Source: Thermoplasmatales archaeon | GTDB taxonomy: Archaea > Thermoplasmatota > Thermoplasmata > Thermoplasmatales > GCA-001856825 | Direction of reading: 5' to 3' | Assembly: GCA_026127935.1 (NCBI GenBank) | Contig: JAJSLL010000017.1 | Coordinates: 1 to 38,197 of the forward strand | Length of the DNA stretch: 38,197 nucleotides | In this document: positions 24,239-31,551 of the stretch, in pieces | How the letters are laid out: the number at the start of each line of letters is the position of its first letter | How positions within the stretch are numbered: the stretch's first letter is position 1 | Program-made: the position numbers and the translations under genes | Notes under the pieces: generated by a model | Seen by the model: the letters and a program-made list of their open reading frames with translations, nothing else | Database searches by the model: none | Told to the model about the DNA's origin: nothing

Positions 24239-24269
24239 ATGATAGAGATAGAGAGAGATAGAGAGAGAA
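24239..24269 (+). repeat. GATAGAGA purine microsatellite
   Basis: A run built of GATAGAGA/GAGA units (GATAGAGATAGAGAGAGATA and so on) occupies about 30 bases directly before the SD of the next gene. It is a short tandem repeat in the leader and could vary in length by slippage. Confidence 0.6.
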
Positions 24270-24284
24270 TGGGAGGTGAAAGGG

Positions 24285-25163
24285 GTGCCCAATAGGATGA
24301 AGATAAGGACGGAGTACAAGGATACGAGAGGGTCCATGCACCTGACACCGAGGGAATGGGTTAAGGCCCTCATTCCCAAGGATGCGGACACTACGAACCT
24401 GTTCGAGAATTTCATATTGGCAGTGTATGGGTCCGGAGAAAAGAAGATAGAGGACATCAAGTCAGAGATCACGAGGACAGAGGGTGAGCTTGCAAGGATA
24501 CAGGGCAGACTTATAGACCTGAAGAGGAAGCTGGAGGACCAGGAGAGGGAGAACGAGAAGCTTGAGCAGATAAGGAGCGAGGTGGAGATGAATCTCCACT
24601 ATGCAAGGTATGTATTCCTCCGGGAGGTACTGTCTGGTCCGGTAATATCGAAACAGAAGGCAATCAAGATCGCATACGGAGTAGAGGCAACGGGCGAGAT
24701 ACTGGCGTGGGCCACAATGGTAAGGAAGAAGTTCCTTTCCAATGAGCTGGGAGAAGAGATGCAGAGGAAGGACACGGAGCCGCTCCTGAAATATCTGAAG
24801 GAGCACTTCGTGGAAGCGTATCCCGGAATAAGCTACGTGGGAAGAGGGGAAAAGGAGAAAGCAGCAAAGCAGGAATTCCTCGATGTGATGAGCGAATCTA
24901 AGAGGCTGTGCTCAAGGGGACATGTCTACAGCTCCCTCGAGAACAAGTGCCCGGAATGCTTGAGGTTAAATCGCAATCCCGAAGACTACATCCTAGCAAA
25001 CGTTCCATCAATATACATCAGGTTCGTCAACCAGGAGTTCGAGGGCTATTTCAGTGACCTCATCCTGTCAGAGGCCTTCAAGAAACTTGACGGGAAACTT
25101 GAACTGGATGGACCCAGAGAAACGAAAGCGATAGCCTCGGGAACTGGAAGGGTGAAAGCTTGA
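24285..25163 (+). CDS. Coiled-coil and zinc-ribbon protein, first gene of the element's first operon
   Basis: A roughly 292-residue protein of unknown function. Residues about 55-100 form a long charged heptad region (ITRTEGELARIQGRLIDLKR, LEDQERENEKLEQIRSEVE), a likely coiled coil. Near residue 210 a zinc-ribbon-like LCSRGHVYSSLENKCPEC supplies C-x3-H and CxxC ligands. The GTG at 24285 is chosen because SD GGAGGTGA (24272-24279) is correctly spaced from it; ATG 24297 is too far. The combination suggests a DNA-binding or scaffold protein, possibly the partner of the upstream palindromes, but this is inference. It overlaps the next small gene. Confidence 0.7.
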   Translation: MPNRMKIRTEYKDTRGSMHLTPREWVKALIPKDADTTNLFENFILAVYGSGEKKIEDIKSEITRTEGELARIQGRLIDLKRKLEDQERENEKLEQIRSEVEMNLHYARYVFLREVLSGPVISKQKAIKIAYGVEATGEILAWATMVRKKFLSNELGEEMQRKDTEPLLKYLKEHFVEAYPGISYVGRGEKEKAAKQEFLDVMSESKRLCSRGHVYSSLENKCPECLRLNRNPEDYILANVPSIYIRFVNQEFEGYFSDLILSEAFKKLDGKLELDGPRETKAIASGTGRVKA

Positions 25164-25300
25164 GGTCCCAATCAGACGACAGGGAGGCAAGGAGCCTCCT
25201 GGCTCCCAAGATCCTGGAAGCCGGTTTTGAGATAGTATCTTTCAGGGGGATAGACGAGGGGGACTACTGGATCCATGTACGGAAGGAGGCCCTAAAATGA
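25160..25300 (+). CDS. Small unknown protein, 46 codons
   Basis: A short frame starting with TTG at 25160 overlaps the previous stop (TTGA) and runs to TGA at 25298-25300, where it overlaps the next ATG. The product reads REARSLLAPKILEAGFEIVS, then FRGIDEGDYWIHVRKEALK. Its composition and AGG/CTC codon choice match the neighbouring genes, and it fills an otherwise unexplained 133-base gap exactly. It is soluble with an alpha/beta look. Function is unknown. Confidence 0.55.
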   Translation: MRSQSDDREARSLLAPKILEAGFEIVSFRGIDEGDYWIHVRKEALK

Positions 25301-25509
25301 TGCAGCTCTCATTGCTGGAAATAAAGCCCGTTATAACACCAGAGGAGATAGAATCTAAGGAAAAGGGGCTCCAGCGGTTGAAGAAGGCCTATTCCATACA
25401 GAAAGGAATAGCAAAGACAGCGAATGGCAGGGAAGCTTTTAACGCTGCGGTCCTGGCAAATCACCTGAAGACGGAAATTGAGAAAATGGAGAAGGAGTGG
25501 ATCAGATGA
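25297..25509 (+). CDS. Small helical unknown protein
   Basis: A 70-residue protein (MMQLSLLEIKPVITPEEIES to EIEKMEKEWIR), almost wholly helical and charged. It may be a coiled-coil or DNA-binding accessory protein. It overlaps the frames on both sides (ATGA junctions), so it is part of one translationally coupled operon. No family is recognised. Confidence 0.65.
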   Translation: MMQLSLLEIKPVITPEEIESKEKGLQRLKKAYSIQKGIAKTANGREAFNAAVLANHLKTEIEKMEKEWIR

Positions 25510-25664
25510 AGTTCGTTTCTATAGTCTCCTCAGTCTACATTTTCTCCTCTGGCATGTCATCATATTTCTGCCCGCAACTCTTCGTTCCCTTGACCTTCTC
25601 CTATGTATTCAGCATCGGTGGATACGAGGTTTCCAGCTACATTCAGGGGAGGTTGGCGAAATGA
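25506..25664 (+). CDS. Small hydrophobic unknown protein, 52 codons
   Basis: ATG at 25506 overlaps the previous stop and the frame runs to TGA at 25662-25664, overlapping the next ATG at 25661. The product (MKFVSIVSSVYIFSSGMSSY, then FCPQLFVPLTFSYVFSIGGY) is aromatic- and serine-rich and moderately hydrophobic, possibly a small membrane protein. Coupled junctions on both sides are the main support. Confidence 0.5.
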   Translation: MKFVSIVSSVYIFSSGMSSYFCPQLFVPLTFSYVFSIGGYEVSSYIQGRLAK

Positions 25665-25876
25665 CGTCTTCGGTGAGGATCGTTTTCACCAATGGCAGAT
25701 CCATAAAACGAAAGATAATCGGCCAGAGATTATCGTGGCTGATAGTGAAGGGGAAGCGCAGGAAGGTCTACTACCCCATTCACCAGATCAGGACCATCAA
25801 TTACCGGACCGTTGATGATTTCGGGTTCACGCCTGGGACTATGGAAATGGAGGCATTGGTTTGGAACAGTCTCTGA
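25661..25876 (+). CDS. Small basic beta-rich unknown protein
   Basis: A 71-residue protein starting MTSSVRIVFTNGRSIKRKII at ATG 25661; a longer frame opens at 25478 but that part overlaps two other genes. Alternating hydrophobic and basic strands (LSWLIVKGKRRKVYYPIHQI) suggest a small beta-barrel nucleic-acid binder. It is coupled to both neighbours. No family is recognised. Confidence 0.6.
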   Translation: MTSSVRIVFTNGRSIKRKIIGQRLSWLIVKGKRRKVYYPIHQIRTINYRTVDDFGFTPGTMEMEALVWNSL

Positions 25877-26127
25877 TGACCAGGTCGATCGAGGAAATTG
25901 ACATCAGGGAGGAGATTGAAGCTTTTCCCGGAAACATCTTTTCTGCCAGGAAAATCAGGCGCAGAATAATTGACAAATACGGGTTGTCCTTGGACCAGCA
26001 TCAGGAACATTCTCTGGGCAGGAGGGTAGGAGACATTCTATCACGAATGAGCGATGAAGGAAGGTTGTCTGTATACCTTCGCAGCGATTCGAGGCATCCA
26101 ATCAGGTATATCCGCAAGAGGAGATGA
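25876..26127 (+). CDS. Possible winged-helix DNA-binding protein
   Basis: An 83-residue basic protein starting at ATG 25876, which overlaps the previous TGA; a TTG start at 25861 is less likely. The pattern IREEIEAFPGNIFSARKIRR then LGRRVGDILSRMSDEGRLSV followed by RHPIRYIRKRR fits a winged-helix fold: helices, a recognition helix, then a two-strand wing. It may regulate the element's promoters. It is the last gene of the first operon, followed by a strong hairpin. Confidence 0.55.
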   Translation: MTRSIEEIDIREEIEAFPGNIFSARKIRRRIIDKYGLSLDQHQEHSLGRRVGDILSRMSDEGRLSVYLRSDSRHPIRYIRKRR

Positions 26128-26170
26128 GCCCGATTCATCAAATAGTCGAATCATATAATTACTCTGATTA

Positions 26171-26203
26171 GCCTTCGAGAGAAGAGGGAACGCTCTCGAA
26201 GGC
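26171..26203 (+). terminator. Strong 11-bp hairpin between the two operons
   Basis: GCCTTCGAGAG (26171-26181) pairs perfectly with CTCTCGAAGGC (26193-26203) around an 11-base loop. A pyrimidine-rich TCCTCTTCTTTCTC follows, so it may end the first operon. A TATA-like CATATAATTA (about 26151-26160) lies just upstream. If used, it would place the hairpin at the 5' end of the surface-protein mRNA instead. Confidence 0.6.
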
Positions 26204-26243
26204 TCCTCTTCTTTCTCGGGCTTGTCGGGAAAAGAAAAACCAT

Positions 26244-28820
26244 ATGTCTAACAAAAAGAATTTGGTAAAGTTTTTGACGCTGGCAGTCCTGTTTGTAATG
26301 GTTGCCACGATCGGTATGGGAACGATGGCTTCAGCGCAGCCATCGAACACTGAGCTGAGCCTTCCATTCATCAGCAACCCAGCGAATATGGCGCTAAACG
26401 TGACCCTCAGCCAGATATCGTACATAACGCAGCCAACGCAGTGGCTCTATTCAGGCAACGACCACCAGAAGGCCTATTATACAAACTCAACGGCCTGGGT
26501 CGTCCCAAATTCCGGAGACCTCTTCATCGCAAACAACTCAACCACGTCAACAGCCCCAACTGATTCAGCGATAAATTTCCCTGTGGCTAATTCGCTGGGA
26601 TCTCCCATCAATTACATATTCGGCGATTCAAGGCTTTCATTCAATGGAACAGGGGAAACGGCTTACTACATGATCTCCGAAGGGAATCAAACAGCTCCAC
26701 CAAGCGTGAGCGGCAATGTGCTGAAAGCATCTGCCGGTACAACCCAGAACGTCATCGATGTGATCATATCAGAGCACAATGCAACCACTTCTACAGTCAG
26801 CGTAGGCTACTTCGCCGATTCTGACAGCGGGGCTTACCAGAACTACACCACGTACTCGTTCTCCAGCCTCTACATCAACGCCCTGCAGTGGTACGACTTC
26901 ATGATCTACGTCCAGGGCTCTGGAACGGTCGTTTCAGTGATGAACGCAACTGGATCTATTCTTGCATCCTCTTCGACCCTGACTCCCGTCCTGGACGGAA
27001 ATTATTCCAAGATCACGACGGTCAGCTACATATCAGCTGAAGCCGCAACCACGAAAGGAGACATGCTCATCCTCGATTATTCGTACTTGGTGGACCGCAA
27101 CACGTACCAGACCTCAGCTCCGTCTGCTCCATTGGCTGGAGCGATAGGGGAGACAATAGGACCTGCCGCGCCATTTGACCCTGGAGCATCAGTAGCCGGA
27201 AATTATACTCAGGCCTCAAACTCCTCGAATGACTATCTCTCGACGAACATCAGTTTGGCATCCTTCAGCAGCGTGACAAACTCTTCAACGGTTGCATCGG
27301 AAAACAGCGGACTCATCAATGTGTCCCTGGAGACTCAGACGAATGACACTATAGCCTTGTCTCCCTCAACTCTAACCGACGTGAGGACGGCATCATACCT
27401 CCCCGCCACAGTCACAACGAACCTGTACGTCACGACGTGGACGTCTGCAGGAATAAACGCATCCATCATGAATTTCCTGCAGAGCATGATCGGATCCATA
27501 ATAAGCGTGGATCCAGCCGAAGTCAATGTGGTAGGGTATGCAGTCACGTCGATGGGGTTGGACATAACTCTCTCAAACACTACTATGACAGAGGTCAGCA
27601 ACTATCTTGACAATGCAATACCGGGAATACTAAATTCCAATGGCCTCGCCCTAGAGGACTCACAAACCGGAGCGATACAGGCGGGAGCGATGGCGGGATA
27701 CTTCATGACACCCAGCGGACCCGAAGCACCGATAGTCAATGGCCACCTGATAGAAAACCCCTTCACGGGAGCAGTCTATGCATCGATCGCACAGGCGGGA
27801 TTCTCCACGGGATCATACGTCTTCGAGGGAGCGATAGTTGTGCCCCAGTGGGAGTTCCTTGGATTCGCAGCGGATGGCCAGCCCATATTCGGTAACGTAC
27901 CTCTTGCGTGGAATCCATTTGCTGCCCTCAACGGAGCAGCATCTTCAGTCAGAAACTTCTTCCACAGTGCAGCTACAACTGTTAGCAATTCCTTGAATAC
28001 CGTGAAGGCCACAATATCACCTGCAGCATCGAAGATAGTCAATGTGGCTGGTGGCAGACTAGGAACCGCAATCCGGAACGCGGCAACGGACATACAGAAA
28101 TCAGCTAGCAGCGTGATGCCCACATTCGCAGGAGCGATCGGATCGGTCGGTAAATCCATAAGCGGCACCATAAGTCATGCAGTTACAGGAGTCCAATCCG
28201 GACTGGCTGACGTCAAGTCATCTGTCACAGGCGCAGTCCTGGCAGGGGTCAGCACCGTGAAACAGGGAATATCAAACATAGGGACGAGCGTCAAATCGGG
28301 CATCTCCGGGATCTCATCGAACATGGGCGGAGGATTCAAAAGATTCGGGAATGCGATCTACACGACCCTCGGCACGGTAGGCACCACAGTGAATAACGTG
28401 ATCTCCCCAATAGTGAACACGGTCAGGAACCTGCCGACCGCCATCGCGAACGGAACGCAGTCACTTGTGAAGGGTGCATCCAGCCTTGGACAGAGCATAG
28501 CCTCAGATGCGTCAAACCTAGGAATAGCAATCAAGAACGGCACAATGAACGCACTCGACACAATCGGGAACACGATAACGGGAGCAGGGAAGGAAATACA
28601 GAACGCATTCGGCAATATTTCGACCGAAATGATGGGCGCACTGAAAAGTCCGTTCTCGTTCATGATGGGTCTCAGCAACAACGTGGCTCACATAATCGAG
28701 TACGCTGGAATAGGAGTGGTGGTGCTCGTCCTAGTAATCGTCGGAGTCTACGTTTTCAGCCACAACGAGAAACACAGAAAGAGCAGAAAGCAGGTAAAGA
28801 GCGCGCAAAGGAAGAAGTGA
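26244..28820 (+). CDS. Large secreted, membrane-anchored surface protein (858 aa)
   Basis: An 858-residue protein with a clear signal peptide (MSNKKNLVKFLTLAVLFVMV to about ASA-32), one C-terminal membrane span (VVVLVLVIVGVYVFS, near residue 830) and a basic cytoplasmic tail (HRKSRKQVKSAQRKK). The first 540 residues are Ser/Thr/Asn-rich, beta-like, with many N-x-S/T sequons. Residues about 565-800 are a long Ala/Gly/Ser/Val-rich amphipathic stretch with repeating short units (VKSGISGISS, VTGAVLAGVS), like phasin or tape-measure proteins. The topology is that of a viral envelope spike or cell-surface adhesin. There is no known homologue by eye. It opens the element's second operon. Confidence 0.78.
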   Translation: MSNKKNLVKFLTLAVLFVMVATIGMGTMASAQPSNTELSLPFISNPANMALNVTLSQISYITQPTQWLYSGNDHQKAYYTNSTAWVVPNSGDLFIANNSTTSTAPTDSAINFPVANSLGSPINYIFGDSRLSFNGTGETAYYMISEGNQTAPPSVSGNVLKASAGTTQNVIDVIISEHNATTSTVSVGYFADSDSGAYQNYTTYSFSSLYINALQWYDFMIYVQGSGTVVSVMNATGSILASSSTLTPVLDGNYSKITTVSYISAEAATTKGDMLILDYSYLVDRNTYQTSAPSAPLAGAIGETIGPAAPFDPGASVAGNYTQASNSSNDYLSTNISLASFSSVTNSSTVASENSGLINVSLETQTNDTIALSPSTLTDVRTASYLPATVTTNLYVTTWTSAGINASIMNFLQSMIGSIISVDPAEVNVVGYAVTSMGLDITLSNTTMTEVSNYLDNAIPGILNSNGLALEDSQTGAIQAGAMAGYFMTPSGPEAPIVNGHLIENPFTGAVYASIAQAGFSTGSYVFEGAIVVPQWEFLGFAADGQPIFGNVPLAWNPFAALNGAASSVRNFFHSAATTVSNSLNTVKATISPAASKIVNVAGGRLGTAIRNAATDIQKSASSVMPTFAGAIGSVGKSISGTISHAVTGVQSGLADVKSSVTGAVLAGVSTVKQGISNIGTSVKSGISGISSNMGGGFKRFGNAIYTTLGTVGTTVNNVISPIVNTVRNLPTAIANGTQSLVKGASSLGQSIASDASNLGIAIKNGTMNALDTIGNTITGAGKEIQNAFGNISTEMMGALKSPFSFMMGLSNNVAHIIEYAGIGVVVLVLVIVGVYVFSHNEKHRKSRKQVKSAQRKK

Positions 28821-28824
28821 TCCT

Positions 28825-29049
28825 ATGACAAAAGTGACAGTAAGGGACTACGCAAAAACGGACGGAACCCACGTGAAGAGGCACACCAGGAATGACCCCC
28901 GGGCGGGGGGGTCTTCCGAGGAGCTCAACCCCGAGGACAAATACGAAGTGGAGGCAACGGTCACTGGAGAAATGGACAGCAAGGGAAAACTGGAGGATAC
29001 CAAGGTGACAGAGGTTAAACTCAAACCCAAAGAGAAGACGGGTGATTGA
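28825..29049 (+). CDS. Small charged unknown protein
   Basis: A 74-residue hydrophilic protein 4 bases after the surface-protein gene. The opening VTVRDYAKTDGTHVKRHTRN followed by DPRAGG resembles the short 'VxxHxRxxP' motif seen in small DNA- or peptide-binding proteins of mobile elements. The second half alternates acidic and basic residues. It is probably soluble and inside the cell or particle. Function is unknown. Confidence 0.6.
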   Translation: MTKVTVRDYAKTDGTHVKRHTRNDPRAGGSSEELNPEDKYEVEATVTGEMDSKGKLEDTKVTEVKLKPKEKTGD

Positions 29050-29070
29050 ACGGCCCAAAAGAATGGGGGA

Positions 29071-29256
29071 ATGAACATCGGCGCAATGATCCTTGTCCTG
29101 GTTGTTCTTCTTGCAATAGAGGGCGTGATAGATGTCTTTGGTCTCCCATTCGATGAGATCCTCGTCCCGGGGGAAATGATCGGCGACGTGCTGCTGATGA
29201 TCCTTATGGCTCTTTTTTCCGGTATATCTGGTCCGGGACCAAGGAGGCTCCAATGA
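29071..29256 (+). CDS. Small membrane protein, 61 aa
   Basis: Two hydrophobic segments (MILVLVVLLAIEGVIDVFGL and IGDVLLMILMALFSGI) surround an acidic loop. A GGGGGA SD-like run precedes the ATG. It overlaps the next small membrane-protein gene by four bases (ATGA). Candidates are a minor envelope protein or a holin-like protein; the sequence does not decide. Confidence 0.6.
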   Translation: MNIGAMILVLVVLLAIEGVIDVFGLPFDEILVPGEMIGDVLLMILMALFSGISGPGPRRLQ

Positions 29257-29450
29257 ACAGGATCGCACTCGGGATACTGATACTCATAGCCCTGGAGCTT
29301 GCATCAGACGTATTCATTGTCCTTTATCTCGGAGGATGGAGCCTGCTTGTCCTGCCTTTCGTGATATCCATCCAGGTGGTCTTTGATTTCATCCTCCTGG
29401 CGATGATCGGATTTGCTTCTTACTCCAGGAAGACGAGAGTGATCCAGTGA
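29253..29450 (+). CDS. Small membrane protein, 65 aa
   Basis: It has two hydrophobic spans (ALGILILIALELASDVFIVL and LLVLPFVISIQVVFDFILLA) and a basic C-terminus (SRKTRVIQ). It resembles the preceding gene in layout (IALELASDVF versus LAIEGVIDVF), so the pair may be an old duplication. It is coupled to both neighbours. Confidence 0.6.
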   Translation: MNRIALGILILIALELASDVFIVLYLGGWSLLVLPFVISIQVVFDFILLAMIGFASYSRKTRVIQ

Positions 29451-30319
29451 TGTGGCCCTTCAACGATGAGGAGAAATCACCAAGGCTCGGAGTGCTAAGT
29501 CCCCTGGACGTGGAGATCCACGATTCCGTTGGGGGCTGGACCCACTTCGGAAGGCCGGAGATGTTCAGGAAGGACGTCTCGAAGGAGAAGGGAAGCATCT
29601 TTTTTTACCGCATCCTCACCAAGTACAGGGAAGACGAGAAGGTCATAGTGACCACTCAGGACTTCATCCACATCGCGGACCAGATTCCCTACACTCAGAC
29701 AAGAAAAGGGAAGGGGAGGCTTTTCCAGATATTCCTGCTCACCTTCCTCGGGATCTACGGCCTCACCCTCTGGATGATGGGGGTGATGATCCAGGCAGGG
29801 CCGAGCATCATATTCTACCAGACGCAGGTGACAGGGCTGGAGATGGACGTGGCGGATGTAGCAATCGCCTTTGCGGCCATAGCAGGGTCATGGGCCTGGG
29901 CCGCACGGTACCATCATTACGTATCGGACTGGGAGATACAGCCCCTCAGGATCAACTCCCTCAAGAGCAGCACCGACTTCTACATCCTCACAAACTCATC
30001 GAAGGCTCCAGTATGGGAGGAGATGCTGAGGCTGAAGGACGTAGCAACTGCTGACATAGACAAGCTCGTAGATGCCGTGAGGCTGTTCGAAAAGAGGGAG
30101 ATTGACAGACTGCAGGAGAGCAACACAGACCTAGCGGGCGAACTTCAGGACGTCCACAACGGGGCATTCACCTATGGCGCTCTGGCTTTGGACGCGGGAA
30201 CTGTGACCAAGATCGAGAAGAGCAGGAGCATGCCAGACAGGACGAGGACGTTCTTCATCGTTGGAGTTGCAATTGCGGCTACCTTCGTTGCATCCTTCCT
30301 CATCTTCGTGGTGGGATGA
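29450..30319 (+). CDS. Unknown membrane protein, 289 aa
   Basis: The ATG at 29450 shares a base with the previous TGA. The N-terminal 95 residues are soluble (TTQDFIHIADQIPYTQTRKG). Two spans follow near residues 98-155 (FQIFLLTFLGIYGLTLWMMG, VAIAFAAIAGSWAWAA). A cytoplasmic helical region with LVDAVRLFEKREIDRLQESN comes next, and a last span (FFIVGVAIAATFVASFLIFV) closes the protein. The layout suggests a membrane platform that could recruit the ATPase three genes downstream. No family is recognised. Confidence 0.62.
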   Translation: MWPFNDEEKSPRLGVLSPLDVEIHDSVGGWTHFGRPEMFRKDVSKEKGSIFFYRILTKYREDEKVIVTTQDFIHIADQIPYTQTRKGKGRLFQIFLLTFLGIYGLTLWMMGVMIQAGPSIIFYQTQVTGLEMDVADVAIAFAAIAGSWAWAARYHHYVSDWEIQPLRINSLKSSTDFYILTNSSKAPVWEEMLRLKDVATADIDKLVDAVRLFEKREIDRLQESNTDLAGELQDVHNGAFTYGALALDAGTVTKIEKSRSMPDRTRTFFIVGVAIAATFVASFLIFVVG

Positions 30320-30612
30320 TGGACTATTCTTTTCTCCTTTTATTCTTGGCAATAGTTTTGGCGGTTGCAGTGATTTATCTGACTATTTTGATGCTCAAGA
30401 GATGGTACGTCACATTCTCACCAAAGGAGACCGCTTTTTTTGGATTGATTATGTTCAGCATAGGCTGGGTGCTGGAAGCCTATCTCGTAGGCAATGCTGC
30501 TGGAGTTCTTGAAGGGTCGGTCATAGACTTCCTGTTCTTTGGCCTATTCATCTATCGCTGGAATAAGCGCAGGATAGTGCGCAAAACCAAGAAGGAGGCA
30601 GGCATTCTATGA
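30316..30612 (+). CDS. Small membrane protein, 98 aa
   Basis: Three hydrophobic segments (FLLLFLAIVLAVAVIYLTIL, TAFFGLIMFSIGWVLEAYLV, DFLFFGLFIYRW) are followed by a strongly basic tail (NKRRIVRKTKKEAGIL). It overlaps both neighbours by four bases. It is probably a minor membrane component of the particle or a conjugation-like channel. Function is unknown. Confidence 0.6.
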   Translation: MMDYSFLLLFLAIVLAVAVIYLTILMLKRWYVTFSPKETAFFGLIMFSIGWVLEAYLVGNAAGVLEGSVIDFLFFGLFIYRWNKRRIVRKTKKEAGIL

Positions 30613-31145
30613 CTGGCGGGCCTGAGGACAATAGGCTCAACACCACCAGGGTGGATGAGCTTAAAATAGAGTGGTGGAAGAAGAATACAATGGCCATCTC
30701 ACGTGACGTCCTTGACCTCAGCGGATACCTTACCAGCTATTCCGAAAAGGAGGTCGTTGTGATCAAAGATGGCAAATTCGAAACCGCCAAGGTGGGAGAG
30801 ACCAAGGACGTCGAGCTCAGGTTTGCAATCCCTGCCGAGAAGAAGGATTACAACGAACTCCGTGTCTACCTGAATTTCTACGAATGGAAGAAACTCACAC
30901 TGAATTCGTATGACGTCAGGATCCTGGAGCTACAAAAGAGCGGGAAGATCGAAAAGGTCAAGCGCCAGATGATGGAAAAGGAGCTCTGTAAGCACCCGCT
31001 TCCAGGGTGGGACCGCTGGTTCAACGGTCTTCTCGACACTCTCGCGCTGAAGGCGACGGAGATGGCATATTCCGAAATGAGGCAAATGCCAGACCGCAGG
31101 TGGTTTCGCATTTATGACCAGGAGCGTGAATTGAACAATGAGTGA
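30609..31145 (+). CDS. Unknown soluble protein, 178 aa
   Basis: A soluble alpha/beta protein. The middle has strands (EKEVVVIKDGKFETAKVGET, KDVELRFAIPAEKKDYNELR) and the C-terminus is helical with many aromatic and basic residues (GWDRWFNGLLDTLALKATEM, MPDRRWFRIYDQE). It is coupled by overlap to the genes on both sides. No family or catalytic motif is seen. Confidence 0.6.
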   Translation: MTGGPEDNRLNTTRVDELKIEWWKKNTMAISRDVLDLSGYLTSYSEKEVVVIKDGKFETAKVGETKDVELRFAIPAEKKDYNELRVYLNFYEWKKLTLNSYDVRILELQKSGKIEKVKRQMMEKELCKHPLPGWDRWFNGLLDTLALKATEMAYSEMRQMPDRRWFRIYDQERELNNE

Positions 31146-31551
31146 CGATGGAGCGAATGGAACGGTAAAGGGGATAGGCCATGGAGCAACGCTTCACACG
31201 GCGTTAGAATGGGTCCTGAGGGAAACGGCAAATGGGACCAGGCTTGAAGAGAACGACTACCCGAACGTCTGGAATTATACAATGCTCGCTGAGGCATACG
31301 CAGAATACATGCAGAACCCGCTGGCGCCCGAGCAGGCACTTCAGAAGTTCATGGATAAGACGAACGACATGGACAAGAAATACGGGGGAAAGAAATTTCA
31401 CAGGATGTCGAGGGAAGAGGCATGGGAGCGTTCTTACGCTGCGCTTCTCTATTTCACTTATCTTGGAGCTCACCAGCTGCAGAAGGAAGAACAGCAGTGG
31501 AGCGACGATGAGTTGGTCAGGACGGAAAGGGAGGAGTCAAATGCTAGATGA
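31138..31551 (+). CDS. Unknown soluble helical protein, 137 aa
   Basis: A mostly helical, charged protein (NVWNYTMLAEAYAEYMQNPL, REEAWERSYAALLYFTYLGA). Its ATG overlaps the previous stop by eight bases, and its end overlaps the ATPase gene by 11 bases. This tight coupling to the ATPase suggests a direct partner, for example a regulatory or adaptor subunit, but there is no sequence match to support it. Confidence 0.6.
   Translation: MSDDGANGTVKGIGHGATLHTALEWVLRETANGTRLEENDYPNVWNYTMLAEAYAEYMQNPLAPEQALQKFMDKTNDMDKKYGGKKFHRMSREEAWERSYAALLYFTYLGAHQLQKEEQQWSDDELVRTEREESNAR

Noticed and set aside
24020-24295. A 91-codon frame with an apparent SD (AAAGGAGG) and ATGA overlap, running through the palindrome array
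   Set aside because: The SD is formed by AGG AGG arginine codons of the preceding gene. The frame uses CGT/CGG arginines unlike the element's AGG/AGA, and its sequence follows the DNA palindromes (YVR, TAV, RTYGTY). It is more likely non-coding control DNA.
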